A stretch of DNA of 64,000 bases from an uncultured Prevotellaceae bacterium. Lineage in GTDB: Bacteria > Bacteroidota > Bacteroidia > Bacteroidales > Bacteroidaceae. Numbering within the stretch: the first letter of the stretch is position 1; each line of letters opens with the position of its first letter. Below, one piece after another: positions 1-8,158 of the stretch. A program made the position numbers and the translations under genes. The stretch covers positions 173,226-237,225 of the forward strand of contig CACZGH010000010.1 of NCBI GenBank assembly GCA_902780635.1. Direction: 5' to 3'. The notes below the pieces were generated by a model, which was not told where the DNA came from, did no database searches, and was given only the letters and a program-made list of their open reading frames with translations.

Positions 1-127
1 TAGTACTGTCGAAATCAGTCAGCAAGGGAAGAGAGGCGAATTTAGGCTATTATTAGCCTCCAAGCGGTCTTTCCGTCGGGGCAAATTCAGTCAAAGAGTT
101 CTATCAAGCCGTGAGAGCAGCATGCTG

Positions 128-1093
128 TCAAACATGTGCCTCCCAATATGTATCTATAATGAGCAGTATTTTGTCCTTTCCCTTCAGTTTTCGTTCTATG
201 GTCTTGGTCTCAGTGTTCCAGAAAAAGTCAGTGAAAACCTCTTTGGCAAAATCAGCACATTGCTCCCGGCTCTTATCCAACAACATAAAGGCACTGACTA
301 TTTCGTAGAGTTTTTGTTGGGTGTATGGCGAGCCAATCCTACTGATGGCTTCTTTTGGGCCAGAAGTATATCTATTGCGGAGAAACTTTTCCACACAAAC
401 CTTGATAGCCTCCTGCTGTGCCGGAGTGAATAGACTAATCTGGTCATAGAACCAAGGCAACACCTTATCCTCAAAATCCCTCTGAATTTGTGTGGGCGCA
501 TCATACCTGACAAGTTTTTCCTGATCTTCCTCAAATGAAATTTCATCTTCAACATCAGCAGTAGGTGAGACATCGGCAAACTGCATATCAGCGGAAGAAA
601 CGACTTCTGGCGTGGCATCGGAAGGTGATACTTCATCATACAGCTCTAAAGCTGGAGTTTCCGTGACAGAAGGTTTCGTAGCAGCCACGTCAGTTGATGA
701 AGAAACATTCACTTCGTCCTCATTCAATTCATCTGCTTGCCTTCCCGAATGTTTCAGTGAGTCTTCAACCAAAGAGGATTCTTCCGCTCCATTTGGCACC
801 ATATCATTGGCCTCACTATTCTGATTGGGTTTTCTAAGGTCAAGGAATCCGATTCCGGCAATCATCATCACGCCGATGAATGCCACAAACCTAAACCAAT
901 GCCACTCAGAAGAATAAGCATCATCGGCAAAAAGGGTTGGCTCCGCATCAAGCAATAGCAAAATGATAATGAATGTGACACCAAAGCATATCCATTTCCT
1001 CCAAGGTGACTTGAAGAAATACATCGTCACTAAGAATACAATGAAGGCACAAACCTCAAACGCAAGAAGCAGTGGGTATGATAGGGTATACAT
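128..1093 (-). CDS. Hypothetical membrane protein with acidic linker and helical C-terminal domain
   Basis: I do not recognise the family. With the ATG start chosen here the product is about 321 residues: two or three hydrophobic helices within the first ~75 residues, a long acidic Ser/Thr/Glu-rich linker (about 75-190), then a mostly helical, charged domain of about 130 residues ending in DTYWEAHV. This looks like a membrane-anchored protein with a cytoplasmic helical domain. The reading frame is open further upstream to a TTG at 1126, but a clear TAnnTTTG promoter element on this strand (1124-1131) overlaps that TTG, so transcription must begin downstream of it; this decides for the ATG. 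It points away from the defence-type genes that follow, so no functional link is implied. Confidence 0.7.
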   Translation of the reverse strand: MYTLSYPLLLAFEVCAFIVFLVTMYFFKSPWRKWICFGVTFIIILLLLDAEPTLFADDAYSSEWHWFRFVAFIGVMMIAGIGFLDLRKPNQNSEANDMVPNGAEESSLVEDSLKHSGRQADELNEDEVNVSSSTDVAATKPSVTETPALELYDEVSPSDATPEVVSSADMQFADVSPTADVEDEISFEEDQEKLVRYDAPTQIQRDFEDKVLPWFYDQISLFTPAQQEAIKVCVEKFLRNRYTSGPKEAISRIGSPYTQQKLYEIVSAFMLLDKSREQCADFAKEVFTDFFWNTETKTIERKLKGKDKILLIIDTYWEAHV

Positions 1094-1123
1094 GATCTTT
1101 CTATTTGTTATCCTTTTAGAATG

Positions 1124-1131
1124 CAAATGTA
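1124..1131 (-). promoter_or_regulatory. Bacteroidetes-type -7 element (TACATTTG)
   Basis: On the minus strand this reads TACATTTG, matching TAnnTTTG. It lies about 30 bp upstream of the ATG of the membrane-protein gene and overlaps the alternative TTG start, which it rules out. Confidence 0.55.
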
Positions 1132-1261
1132 CAAAAAAGGAACGGTGGTCGGAAAAAACATAGGTATTATTATAGTTAAAGTGATATAAAAATCATCCAT
1201 AACAAAAGAATCCTATGCAAGCTGCATCATAAAATATAATCTATTCAGTTATACAAAGCTT

Positions 1262-1290
1262 CAGGTAGTAGACAAGTTGACAAATGTTAA
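1262..1290 (+). repeat. Short direct-repeat words (GACAAGTTGACAA)
   Basis: AT-rich intergenic stretch with the words 'gacaagttgacaa'. The same words recur in the intergenic islands near 11.25 kb and, inverted, near 59.58 kb. The rest of the 1132-1385 gap holds only the promoter of the next gene. Confidence 0.35.
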
Positions 1291-1327
1291 AAATGGCGGT
1301 TACAAAGCAGATTATCACCCCCAAAGC

Positions 1328-1358
1328 TTTGATGATTCAAATTTAATTGCTATTTTTG
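1328..1358 (+). promoter_or_regulatory. Bacteroidetes-type promoter upstream of the rloA-like gene
   Basis: A TTTG (1328-1331) is followed after 19 bp by TATTTTTG (1351-1358), an excellent match to the -33/-7 consensus of Bacteroidetes primary-sigma promoters. Initiation would fall near 1365, giving a leader of about 20 nt before the ATG at 1386 and excluding the upstream in-frame TTG at 1347. Confidence 0.65.
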
Positions 1359-1385
1359 CAGAAATCCTACAAAATTACGGCTAAA

Positions 1386-2615
1386 ATGATACTTAAAATC
1401 GAATTTGAAAATTTTTTCTCTATCCGAGATAGCGTGAGGATTGATTTCAGAGCTGCGAGCATCAACACGGCTCTTGCCAGAGAGTTGAGTCATAATGTAA
1501 TGGAGTGGAAAGGTGTGCCTGTCCTAAAAACTGTTGGGTTGTTTGGTCCGAATGCTTCGGGCAAGTCAAATATCCTAAAAGCCATTACTTTTTGTTGTAG
1601 AATGATTCTAGATTCATATCTCCACAACGAGGGTGTGACTTTTAATTTTGAACCATTCAAATTCGATGGATGGCAGAAAAAACCAAGTAAATTCTTGATT
1701 GATTTTGTTTGCGAAGACGTGGAATATGAATATTCCTTTGAACTGACTCGTGAGCGTATTCTCAGTGAAAGTCTGTACTATTATCCCGTTGGCAGGAGGG
1801 CCAAGGTATTTGTCCGAGATGCTAATGGCAAATACAGTTTTGGTACCGGAGTCATGGTAAAACCTTCAGATGTTGTCACTAATACTAGCGAGAAGAAACT
1901 TTTCCTTAGCTGTGCAAGTTCTATGAATCGTGATATTGCTCAAAAGCTATATCGTTATTTCATGAATCAATTCCTTTTGGGGCTTGTAAATGTAAATGAC
2001 ATGATGGTATTGGATAGTTTCAATGCCTACAAGAAGGTGATACTCAAAGCACTTGAAATATGTGATACGGATATTACGGATATTGAGGCACGGAAAGAGC
2101 AAATGCCAGCTCCAATCATTGTGCCAGGACAAGCAGAACTTTCATATAAGTTGGTGGATATACTTCGATTCAAGACGTTCCATCGCAACCAAAAAAATAT
2201 CATGTTCGACATGGATATGGAAGAATCCAACGGTACTAGAAAACTGTTCCAGATTCTGATACGACTCTTGGATGTGGTAAAGAACAAGAAGAGTATTATG
2301 ATGGACGAGTTTGATATGGGACTTCACACTCGTCTGGCTGATTTTATCCTCGACTTGATTCATGCTTCAGAGAGCAGTCAGTTATTGTTCACATCCCATA
2401 ACACAAATCTCATCGATGTCAAAAGGCTAAGACGTGACCAAATTGTGTTTGTCAATAAGTCCGAACAGGGAACGACGGAGGTGTATTCTTTATACGACTT
2501 CAAGGATTTCCGGGAGAACATGGATGCCGAAAAGGGATATATACAAGGACGTTTTGATGCCGTTCCTTATGTTGATTCATCAGTATCAAGTATCAAACAA
2601 TTATTAGAAGGTTGA
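1386..2615 (+). CDS. RloA/AbiLi-like AAA ATPase (putative phage-defence ATPase)
   Basis: Putative ABC/SMC-like ATPase of the OLD/RloA kind, about 409 residues and probably cytoplasmic. Seen directly: an N-terminal strand followed by Walker A GPNASGKSN (residues 54-62), a Walker B segment MMDEFDMGLH with D307/E308, and a downstream TSHN switch histidine near 337. This spacing is typical of AAA_15/AAA_21 proteins in abortive-infection and restriction-linked loci. The ATG at 1386 gives the canonical start MILKIEFENF; the frame opens at a TTG upstream of the promoter. Its stop lies 2 bp before the ATG of the RloB-like gene, so the two are co-transcribed. The ATPase plus RloB-type pair matches the AbiL (AbiLi/AbiLii) arrangement. 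I infer a defence role from family and pairing; the triggering signal is unknown. Confidence 0.8.
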   Translation: MILKIEFENFFSIRDSVRIDFRAASINTALARELSHNVMEWKGVPVLKTVGLFGPNASGKSNILKAITFCCRMILDSYLHNEGVTFNFEPFKFDGWQKKPSKFLIDFVCEDVEYEYSFELTRERILSESLYYYPVGRRAKVFVRDANGKYSFGTGVMVKPSDVVTNTSEKKLFLSCASSMNRDIAQKLYRYFMNQFLLGLVNVNDMMVLDSFNAYKKVILKALEICDTDITDIEARKEQMPAPIIVPGQAELSYKLVDILRFKTFHRNQKNIMFDMDMEESNGTRKLFQILIRLLDVVKNKKSIMMDEFDMGLHTRLADFILDLIHASESSQLLFTSHNTNLIDVKRLRRDQIVFVNKSEQGTTEVYSLYDFKDFRENMDAEKGYIQGRFDAVPYVDSSVSSIKQLLEG

Positions 2616-2617
2616 TT

Positions 2618-3199
2618 ATGACAAGCAAAAGAGAACCATCTCCATCCCTGCGGATGAGAAAGATCGCTCTCGTCATTTGCGAGGGCGAGACAGAGGTCTG
2701 TTATATCAACCTTTTGAAAAAGTGGTACAAGTCACCTATCAGAATTGTATCGCACATTGAAGGAACAAAGATTACTCCATCGTTGGTTGAGAAGCGTACA
2801 AAGGAACTCAAAATCTCACAATGGGATAAGGTGCATACATTTCTAATGTACGATATGGATGTACAAGCCATCAACGAGAAACTGCGTAAGTGTAAGGCAG
2901 AAATGCTGCTAAGTAATCCTTGCTTTGAAATATGGTTGTTGCTCCATGCCAAAGACCAGAGGACTGCCATCGAAACAGACGCCCTCGTCAAAGAATTGAA
3001 GAAAAGTGCACCTGTATGGAAAAACTATTCTAAGTCAGCCTTCACCGACACTCAAAAGTCTTTCTTGAACGACAAAACAGATATTGCAGTTGCAAGAGCA
3101 AAGAATTTACGTGAATTCCATAATCCATCTACTGGCATATACAAATTGATTGAAATGTTGAAAGAGGATGTACGTCAATTAGCTGAAAGCGAGGAATAG
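2618..3199 (+). CDS. RloB-like protein (putative effector of an AbiL/RloAB pair)
   Basis: About 193 residues. Near the N-terminus is KIALVICEGETE, the hallmark of RloB-like proteins, resembling the first strand and catalytic Glu of TOPRIM-like nucleases. Further on are MYDMDV (possible acidic metal-binding pair) and NPCFEIWLLLHA, both typical of RloB. The frame also opens at a TTG six bases upstream, but the ATG gives the natural start MTSKREPS. It follows the ATPase directly. In known AbiL-type systems both genes are needed for phage resistance; that this pair is active is inference. The closest alternative is PARIS (AriA/AriB), but AriB carries DUF4435, which I do not see. Confidence 0.75.
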   Translation: MTSKREPSPSLRMRKIALVICEGETEVCYINLLKKWYKSPIRIVSHIEGTKITPSLVEKRTKELKISQWDKVHTFLMYDMDVQAINEKLRKCKAEMLLSNPCFEIWLLLHAKDQRTAIETDALVKELKKSAPVWKNYSKSAFTDTQKSFLNDKTDIAVARAKNLREFHNPSTGIYKLIEMLKEDVRQLAESEE

Positions 3200-3292
3200 T
3201 TTTGTTGGGGGACAAGCCCCATCGTCTAACAAGTTTTTCGCTATTTCCACATTGTAGAACCAATCTTAAACAAGAAAAAGTAGCAAGGACTA

Positions 3293-3308
3293 TTTTTTTT
3301 TGGGGGGG
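3293..3308 (+). other. T9-G7 homopolymer tract upstream of the HEPN gene
   Basis: Nine T followed directly by seven G, ending 33 bp before the ATG of the HEPN-type gene. TA precedes the T run, so contraction to five T would create a perfect TAnnTTTG box. This may be a slippage-prone promoter or an assembly weak spot. The rest of the 3200-3341 gap shows only a short GGGG/CCCC hairpin just after the rloB-like stop. Confidence 0.4.
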
Positions 3309-3341
3309 TATTTTGCCGAATTAATTAAACAACATTTAATT

Positions 3342-4304
3342 ATGGAGAATTATAAGAATTCTATTGCTCATTTTATTGAGTTGGAAAATAGATATGCAGT
3401 AGATGCTAGATTATTAGGACATAGAATTAGGATCAATATATCTGAGGATTATTATTTACGCTTAATCATTCCCTCTCTTGTTATTAAAAATCGATGTCCA
3501 GAAATAGAGGTTCCCGGAATAATGAAAAAGTACAACGCAGATTTAAGTGATTGGGGCACGGTGAAATCATATGTTAATCTAGATGATATAGATAGAATGG
3601 ATGTGTGGATTTCTGCTGTGGTTGTTGAATGTTTTAGTAATGATGGCGGCAACCTCCCCAAATCTGGTATTATACAAACTAAAGCTAAGAAAGTTATTCA
3701 CTCTCTTCAAATAATTAACCCTGATGCGATTCGTGTTCCTTTAGATGAGTTTAAAGATGATTTGTGTGAAGTAAAGATGTCTGTTTATTTATCTGAAGGA
3801 GATGTGGCTCGGCCTGAGATAAAATGTGCGATGGTATTTGATGATAGAAAAGGGAAACTATCGATAACCGACATTAAAAATGCTTTTCGTAATGCATATA
3901 ATCCTATTTCAGCACCATATGAAATGCTTAATAATGCTCGAATAAATTTTGTTTATCATGATACTAGAGCAACAGTTCTTAACTGTGCAACTGCAATTGA
4001 GGTGATGCTCAAAAGGATGGTATCTGCTTATCTTAAGGAAAATGATATACCACAAGCACTTTGTAACTACGTATTAAAACAAGCAGATGGTTTTGAAAAA
4101 TTGGTTGATCTATGTAAGAAACTCGGCATTTGTCTTGCAGGAATGCCTAATATTAGAGACTTCGTCATGAAGATTAGAAATCGTGTGATTCATGGTGGTT
4201 ATATACCTTCAAATGAAGAATCACAAGTTGCCTATAACAACACCAGGGAGGCTCTAAAAACACTGAACGTACCAATGTTTGAATTGAATGACGAGGATAA
4301 TTAA
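3342..4304 (+). CDS. HEPN-domain protein (putative RNase effector)
   Basis: About 320 residues. The N-terminal ~210 residues are a mixed alpha/beta domain I do not recognise. The C-terminal ~110 residues are helical and carry RNRVIH (R279-H284), the R-x4-H motif of HEPN ribonucleases, preceded by an ATAIEVMLKRM helix of the kind seen in ApeA/RnlA-like HEPN proteins. HEPN proteins with an intact motif are commonly RNA-cleaving toxins of abortive-infection systems; RNase activity here is inference. The ATG follows an AT-rich leader; the frame opens upstream only at a TTG inside the homopolymer tract. A frameshifted small gene starts 7 bp after the stop. The segment is more AT-rich than the carbohydrate genes, which suggests horizontal acquisition. 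Confidence 0.65.
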   Translation: MENYKNSIAHFIELENRYAVDARLLGHRIRINISEDYYLRLIIPSLVIKNRCPEIEVPGIMKKYNADLSDWGTVKSYVNLDDIDRMDVWISAVVVECFSNDGGNLPKSGIIQTKAKKVIHSLQIINPDAIRVPLDEFKDDLCEVKMSVYLSEGDVARPEIKCAMVFDDRKGKLSITDIKNAFRNAYNPISAPYEMLNNARINFVYHDTRATVLNCATAIEVMLKRMVSAYLKENDIPQALCNYVLKQADGFEKLVDLCKKLGICLAGMPNIRDFVMKIRNRVIHGGYIPSNEESQVAYNNTREALKTLNVPMFELNDEDN

Positions 4305-4310
4305 AAGATT

Positions 4311-4687
4311 ATGATAGACATAGATACTGATAAGTTTGAGTATAATCTAACTGGATTGTATTGGTATTATATAGAAAATAAGGGTTGGACTCCGTCAGGA
4401 ATATATGTATTCCTGCCAAATCGAAGTCGCCGAAATGGACATAACGATTCATTTGTCCTTTCTTGCAGAAATATGGTAAAGCGAAATGGCTTGATCTTGA
4501 AAAAAATAAAGGAAATCATTTATCCTCAAAACAACTGAGGAAATACCTTAATGCTCCTAGAAAAGAAGAAATACTTAAGATAGAATGCCTAAGAAATAAC
4601 ATATACTATATGATTGGTGATGCATATCAAGCCAACTGTGAAGTTATAAACAAGGCTTTGGTTATAGGAGAAGATGGAGAGATATAA
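4311..4687 (+). pseudogene. Frameshifted small gene paired with the HEPN gene
   Basis: Two overlapping short frames join into one plausible ~124-residue protein. The first (from MIDIDTDKFEYNLTGLYW) runs to 4538, but its sense degrades after 4455. The other frame is open from 4445 and continues convincingly as LQKYGKAKWLDLEKNKG to the stop at 4687. The pattern fits loss of one base in a C/T run near 4455-4460 (…FV then PFLQKYG…). The start lies 7 bp after the HEPN stop, so it was probably co-transcribed and could be a partner, antitoxin or immunity protein. I do not recognise the family and see no MNT nucleotidyltransferase motif. A sequencing error would explain it equally well. Confidence 0.45.
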
Positions 4688-5037
4688 GGTTTGCTGAAAG
4701 GACGGAATAAAGGGCAGAACAAAGGGCAAAGAAAGGCACTTTTGCCTATTGTAAATCTACATAACAAATTGAAATTCAATCATTATGAAAGGGCAGAACT
4801 AAGGGCAGAATGATTGGTGTAAAACGAAACATATTAAAGACGAGAATCTCGATGATCGGTACCAGACCATATGTGCTTTTTGGGCTTGATGCACTCTTAT
4901 CGTTACTTATCCCCACATATCATTTGTTATCAAAATTTTGCGGCATATTTGCGACACGTCTTTGTAACCAACTGATTATCAGTCAATGCTGATTTTGAGG
5001 AGGTCAAATAAGGTAGTGTTTTAAGAACAACTATAGA
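4688..5037. other. Intergenic region with GGGCAGAA words and first copy of the cassette-end repeat
   Basis: No convincing gene: a 60-codon frame here (from 4810) lacks coding character. The first part holds several 'aagggcagaa' words. From about 4925 the sequence parallels 7150-7265: 'catatttg', 'tttgtaac', a 'tga-tatca' block and the exact 16-mer GGAGGTCAAATAAGGT (about 4998-5013), followed in both places by a 'gtgtaac' hairpin. Confidence 0.45.
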
Positions 5038-5072
5038 AAGTGGTGTAACTCATGCAGTTGCACCACTTTTTT
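5038..5072 (+). terminator. Rho-independent terminator
   Basis: AAGTGGTGTAACT pairs across a 5-base loop with AGTTGCACCACTT and is followed by a T run. It would end transcription of the upstream defence genes. Confidence 0.65.
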
Positions 5073-5081
5073 GTTTTTTCC

Positions 5082-5112
5082 TTTCTTTTTTTCGCTTTTT
5101 TCCTTATATTTG
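5082..5112 (+). promoter_or_regulatory. Promoter of the AlbA_2 gene
   Basis: TATATTTG (5105-5112) preceded 19 bp upstream by TTTC (5082-5085), a near-consensus Bacteroidetes promoter about 120 bp before the AlbA_2 ATG. The intervening leader shows no other gene. Confidence 0.5.
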
Positions 5113-5231
5113 CACACAACAAAGTAGTTGACATGATTGGACATAAATAATGAAATACCAAAAGCACATGAGAAAAGGTATTATTTGTTTAGAAACAGAT
5201 TGTCAAATAACAAAAAGTAATCAGCTCCAAA

Positions 5232-7111
5232 ATGAAACGAACATACGAATACGACGACATACGTCCAGTACTTGAACGACTGATTGCAGACAAGGAATCT
5301 GGTGAGGTAGAATTCAAGTCTTCGAAGGGTGGGTTCCCTCAGACATTCTGGCAGACATACTCGTCGTTTGCCAACACCAATGGTGGAACTATCATCTTCG
5401 GAGTGAAGGAGAAAGACGGTAAGTTCTTCTTGGATGGCATCACTAAGGAGCAGGCGGAGAAATACAAGCGCGATTTCTTCAACAATTTGCACAGCAAGCA
5501 GAATGTGAACATCCCGTTACTCAACGAGCAGGATGTGCAGATTGTAGGTTTCGATGGCACGTATTTCCTGTTTTCTACATCCCAAGGGTGAACATCAATC
5601 TCAGACCCGTGTTCTGCGGCCTCGACCCTTATACGGGAACCTACCGTCGCGACCTTGATGGCGACTATCATTGCTCACGTGAGGAAATCAACAGTATGTA
5701 TGCCGATGCCAACCTGGCGAGTCCTGTTGACGGAAGAATCCTGAAAAATTACAGCAAAGAGGACTTGGATGGAGAGTCGATTAAGCAATATCGGCGGTTG
5801 TTTGAAAGTGCTAATCCTGACCACGTGTGGATTTCCCTTCCAGAAGATGAGTTCTTGGAGAAAATCAATGTATTCAGAACAGACAGGAAAACTGGTGAGA
5901 AAGGACTGACGTATGCAGGGCTGCTGATGTTTGGCACCTACAGTGCCATTATGGATGAGAATCCCAACTTCTTCCCCGATTATCAGGAGATAGAGAATCC
6001 CAAGGACAGGTGGATTAACAGAATCTATCCTGATGGCAATTGGGAGTCGAACCTTTTCCAATTCTATCGCAGGATTTTGCCCATCCTTCAGGGATTCCTA
6101 CCCAAACCTTTCCGCTTAGAAGGCAACCAACGCATCAATGATACGCCAGCACACGTTGCCGTGAGAGAAGCGCTGACCAACTTATGCATCCATGCCGACC
6201 ACACGGAGAATGCCACGCTGAACGTCTACAAGTATCCCAACAAGATTGTGTTCTCCAATCCCGGCACGATGCTGATATCCCCTGCTCAATACTACAAGGG
6301 TGGTGAAAGTATTTGCCGCAACAAATACCTTCAGACAATGTTTATGTTTCTTGGTTCATCAGAGAAAGCTGGCAGCGGAACCGACAAAATCCTTCATGGA
6401 TGGGAAAAACAGAATTGGAAGAAACCTTACATCATGGAGAGAAACCGTCCGAACAAAGTGGTGCTCACTATGCCGCTTGAATCACTAATGGACGGGCATG
6501 TCATCGAGGCTTTGAATCTTCAATTCGGCAAGAAAATGGAGGGATTATCTCGTCAACAACTTACAGTACTCGCTTTGGCTTATAGCGAAGAGGAAATTAC
6601 CAACGAGAGATTACAACATGTGTTGGATATGCATAGGGCTGATATCACCACGATGTTGAGTGACATGTGCGCCCAGCAACTATTGGAATCATATGGATAT
6701 GGAAGGGGAACGAAGTACCATGTTTATGGAATAAATATTGGAGTGCCGAGAAGCAATATGGCACTTAATATGGATACTTCCGAAGGTAATATGGATAGTT
6801 CGTCAGCAAATATGGCACTTAATATGGACACCTCTGGAGCAAATATGGATAGTTCTTTAGCAAATATGGAAAGCAAAGGAGAGAAAAGGGCTCTTCCTAA
6901 AAAATACAGCAAAGAGCTATTAAGAGAATTGATAGTAGCATTCTGCAAAGAATGGCGAACAGCTGATGAAATAGCTACTCAGATAAGCCGTGATACAAAA
7001 TACATTAAGAACTTCGTTCTTCCTCAAATGGCAGATGTTTTGGAAAAGATGTATGAAAACATCCCCCATCATCCCAGGCAAAAATACAGGGCAAGGCAAA
7101 AAGAAGAGTGA
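5232..7111 (+). pseudogene. Schlafen/AlbA_2-type ATP-binding protein, frameshifted
   Basis: Intact, this would be a ~625-residue AlbA_2 plus GHKL-ATPase-like protein of the kind often annotated as a putative DNA-binding or RecG-like transcriptional regulator. Seen: the AlbA_2 domain (GEVEFKSSKGG, FANTNGGTIIFGVKE, residues ~20-110), then in another frame FYIPR…LRPVF, an ATPase-like core with EALTNLCIHAD and GSGTDK, a two-fold 18-residue NMALNMDTS repeat, and a winged-helix-like C-terminus. The first frame ends at 5591 and the second opens at a GTG overlapping that stop. Upstream the second frame reads VFYIPR, so one missing base near 5565-5572 explains the break. This is either a mutation or an assembly error; a split two-protein form seems unlikely, as the break is inside the conserved YIPR segment. 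Confidence 0.7.
6755..6862 (+). repeat. 54-bp tandem repeat inside the AlbA_2 gene
   Basis: Two 54-bp units encode NMALNMDTSEGNMDSSSA and NMALNMDTSGANMDSSLA; each splits into two 9-residue halves built on NMxxN/NMDxS. They form a spacer between the ATPase-like core and the winged helix. Such spacers are common expansion sites in this family. Confidence 0.7.
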
Positions 7112-7264
7112 CTCTTATCGATAGTTGTCGTCTTCTTATCTTTCCCCTGCTTGTATCTGTACCATATTTGTACCATGGATTTGTAACGCTCTGAATATCA
7201 ACCTGTGTTATCTTCGTGGAGGTCAAATAAGGTGCAGAAGTAAAGACATAACAAAACACTACAG
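7112..7264. repeat. Second copy of the cassette-end repeat
   Basis: Partner of the 4925-5037 region. It holds the exact 16-mer GGAGGTCAAATAAGGT (about 7218-7233), preceded by 'catatttgtacca' and 'tttgtaac' blocks. The first copy has corresponding words in the same order. Together the copies bracket the AlbA_2 gene and its promoter. Confidence 0.5.
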
Positions 7265-7299
7265 AAATGGCGTGTAGCTCAATGAGTTACACGCCATTT
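7265..7299 (+). terminator. Hairpin terminator after the AlbA_2 gene
   Basis: AAATGGCGTGTAGCTCA pairs with TGAGTTACACGCCATTT with one wobble. The T tract is weak. From here to about 7540 I see no gene and no further signal. Confidence 0.5.
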
Positions 7300-7544
7300 G
7301 CATTTTATGGGCTCATATTTTCTAATCGTCGAGATACTGATATTCTTGACTATTGACAGTGTAAATCAAAAGCTTTATCAGACAATTAACCCGACTATAC
7401 ATTTTATACTTTGATATGCGGTAAATAGCCCTTGATGCGACAGATATGACGTGGCTCCTCTTGAATGTCGCAATATTAAGCCCATGTCGTAACGAGAAGA
7501 GAAGAAATACAAGAAAAAATGATGCATGAGGATAAAATGTGACT

Positions 7545-7552
7545 TATCTTTG
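7545..7552 (+). promoter_or_regulatory. -7 element (TATCTTTG) upstream of the PepSY-like gene
   Basis: Matches TAnnTTTG and lies about 90 bp before the ATG. No clear TTTG is seen at the -33 position. Confidence 0.4.
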
Positions 7553-7644
7553 CAATGTCGAAAGGAACAAAAACCTCCTGAGGACAAAAAAAGAAGAGAC
7601 GAACAAAAAACAAAAATAATAATAACAAATAAAAAATTACCATT

Positions 7645-8085
7645 ATGAAAAAGTCAGTTTTTTTCCTCGCAGCACTCGTGTGCATGATGATGCAAACAGT
7701 ATCAACTTTCGCCGCTGACAGGCTCATCTCCAAAGAGCAACTTCCCGCAGCCGCACAAGCCTTCATCCAGAAGACCTTCCCTGGCCAGACCATCTCTTAC
7801 GCCAAGATCGACTCCGACGGTAGAAAGAAGTATGAGGTACGCTTGAACAACGGAACCGAGATAGATTTCGACAAGAAAGGAACATGGGACAAAGTGGACT
7901 GCAACCATAGTGCCGTTCCTGCAGATCTAGTGCCGGCAAATATCGCCAACTACGTGAAGAACAACTTTCCTGATGCAGTAATCGTCAAGATCGACAAGGA
8001 GCGCTACGGCTATGACATAGAGCTTTCCAACGACCTCGAACTGAAATTCAACAAAAGCGGACAGATGTTAAGATTGGATGACTGA
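7645..8085 (+). CDS. Periplasmic PepSY-like (BLIP-fold type) protein
   Basis: A 146-residue secreted protein: signal peptide with cleavage probably after TFAA (about residue 24), then two related ~55-residue modules. Each module reads as a short helix of the type 'P..A..F[IV]...FP', followed by strands 'YEVxLNNGxEIDF' or 'YDIELSNDLELKF'. This is the pattern of the PepSY_like family (formerly DUF2874), common in Bacteroides and Prevotella as small periplasmic proteins of unknown ligand. The next gene encodes a one-module relative, so the two look like a duplicated pair in one transcript (gap about 70 bp). A role in envelope stress or in restraining a protease is only a family-level guess. Confidence 0.75.
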   Translation: MKKSVFFLAALVCMMMQTVSTFAADRLISKEQLPAAAQAFIQKTFPGQTISYAKIDSDGRKKYEVRLNNGTEIDFDKKGTWDKVDCNHSAVPADLVPANIANYVKNNFPDAVIVKIDKERYGYDIELSNDLELKFNKSGQMLRLDD

Positions 8086-8158
8086 CATCCATCCTAAAAC
8101 AACCAATCACCTTATTAAAAGACAGAACCATCCACTAACATTTAAAAGCAGCTACAAA

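Noticed and set aside
44-59. AGGCTA-TTAT-TAGCCT hairpin as terminator of the first gene
   Set aside because: The stem is only 6 bp with no T tract on the relevant strand; noted but not called.
2-433. Plus-strand frame open from the left edge
   Set aside because: Most of it is antisense to the membrane-protein gene and its sequence is low in sense; the edge part is too short to support a gene.
1386-3199. PARIS (AriA/AriB) defence system
   Set aside because: The ATPase fits loosely, but the second protein has the RloB-type start CEGETE rather than a DUF4435 domain; AbiL/RloAB is the better label.
3204-3223. GGGG-ACAA-GCCCC hairpin as terminator of the rloAB genes
   Set aside because: Short stem with no T run directly after it; too weak to call.
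4810-4992. 60-codon frame as a gene
   Set aside because: It lies in a repeat-bearing intergenic region and has no start signal or coding character.
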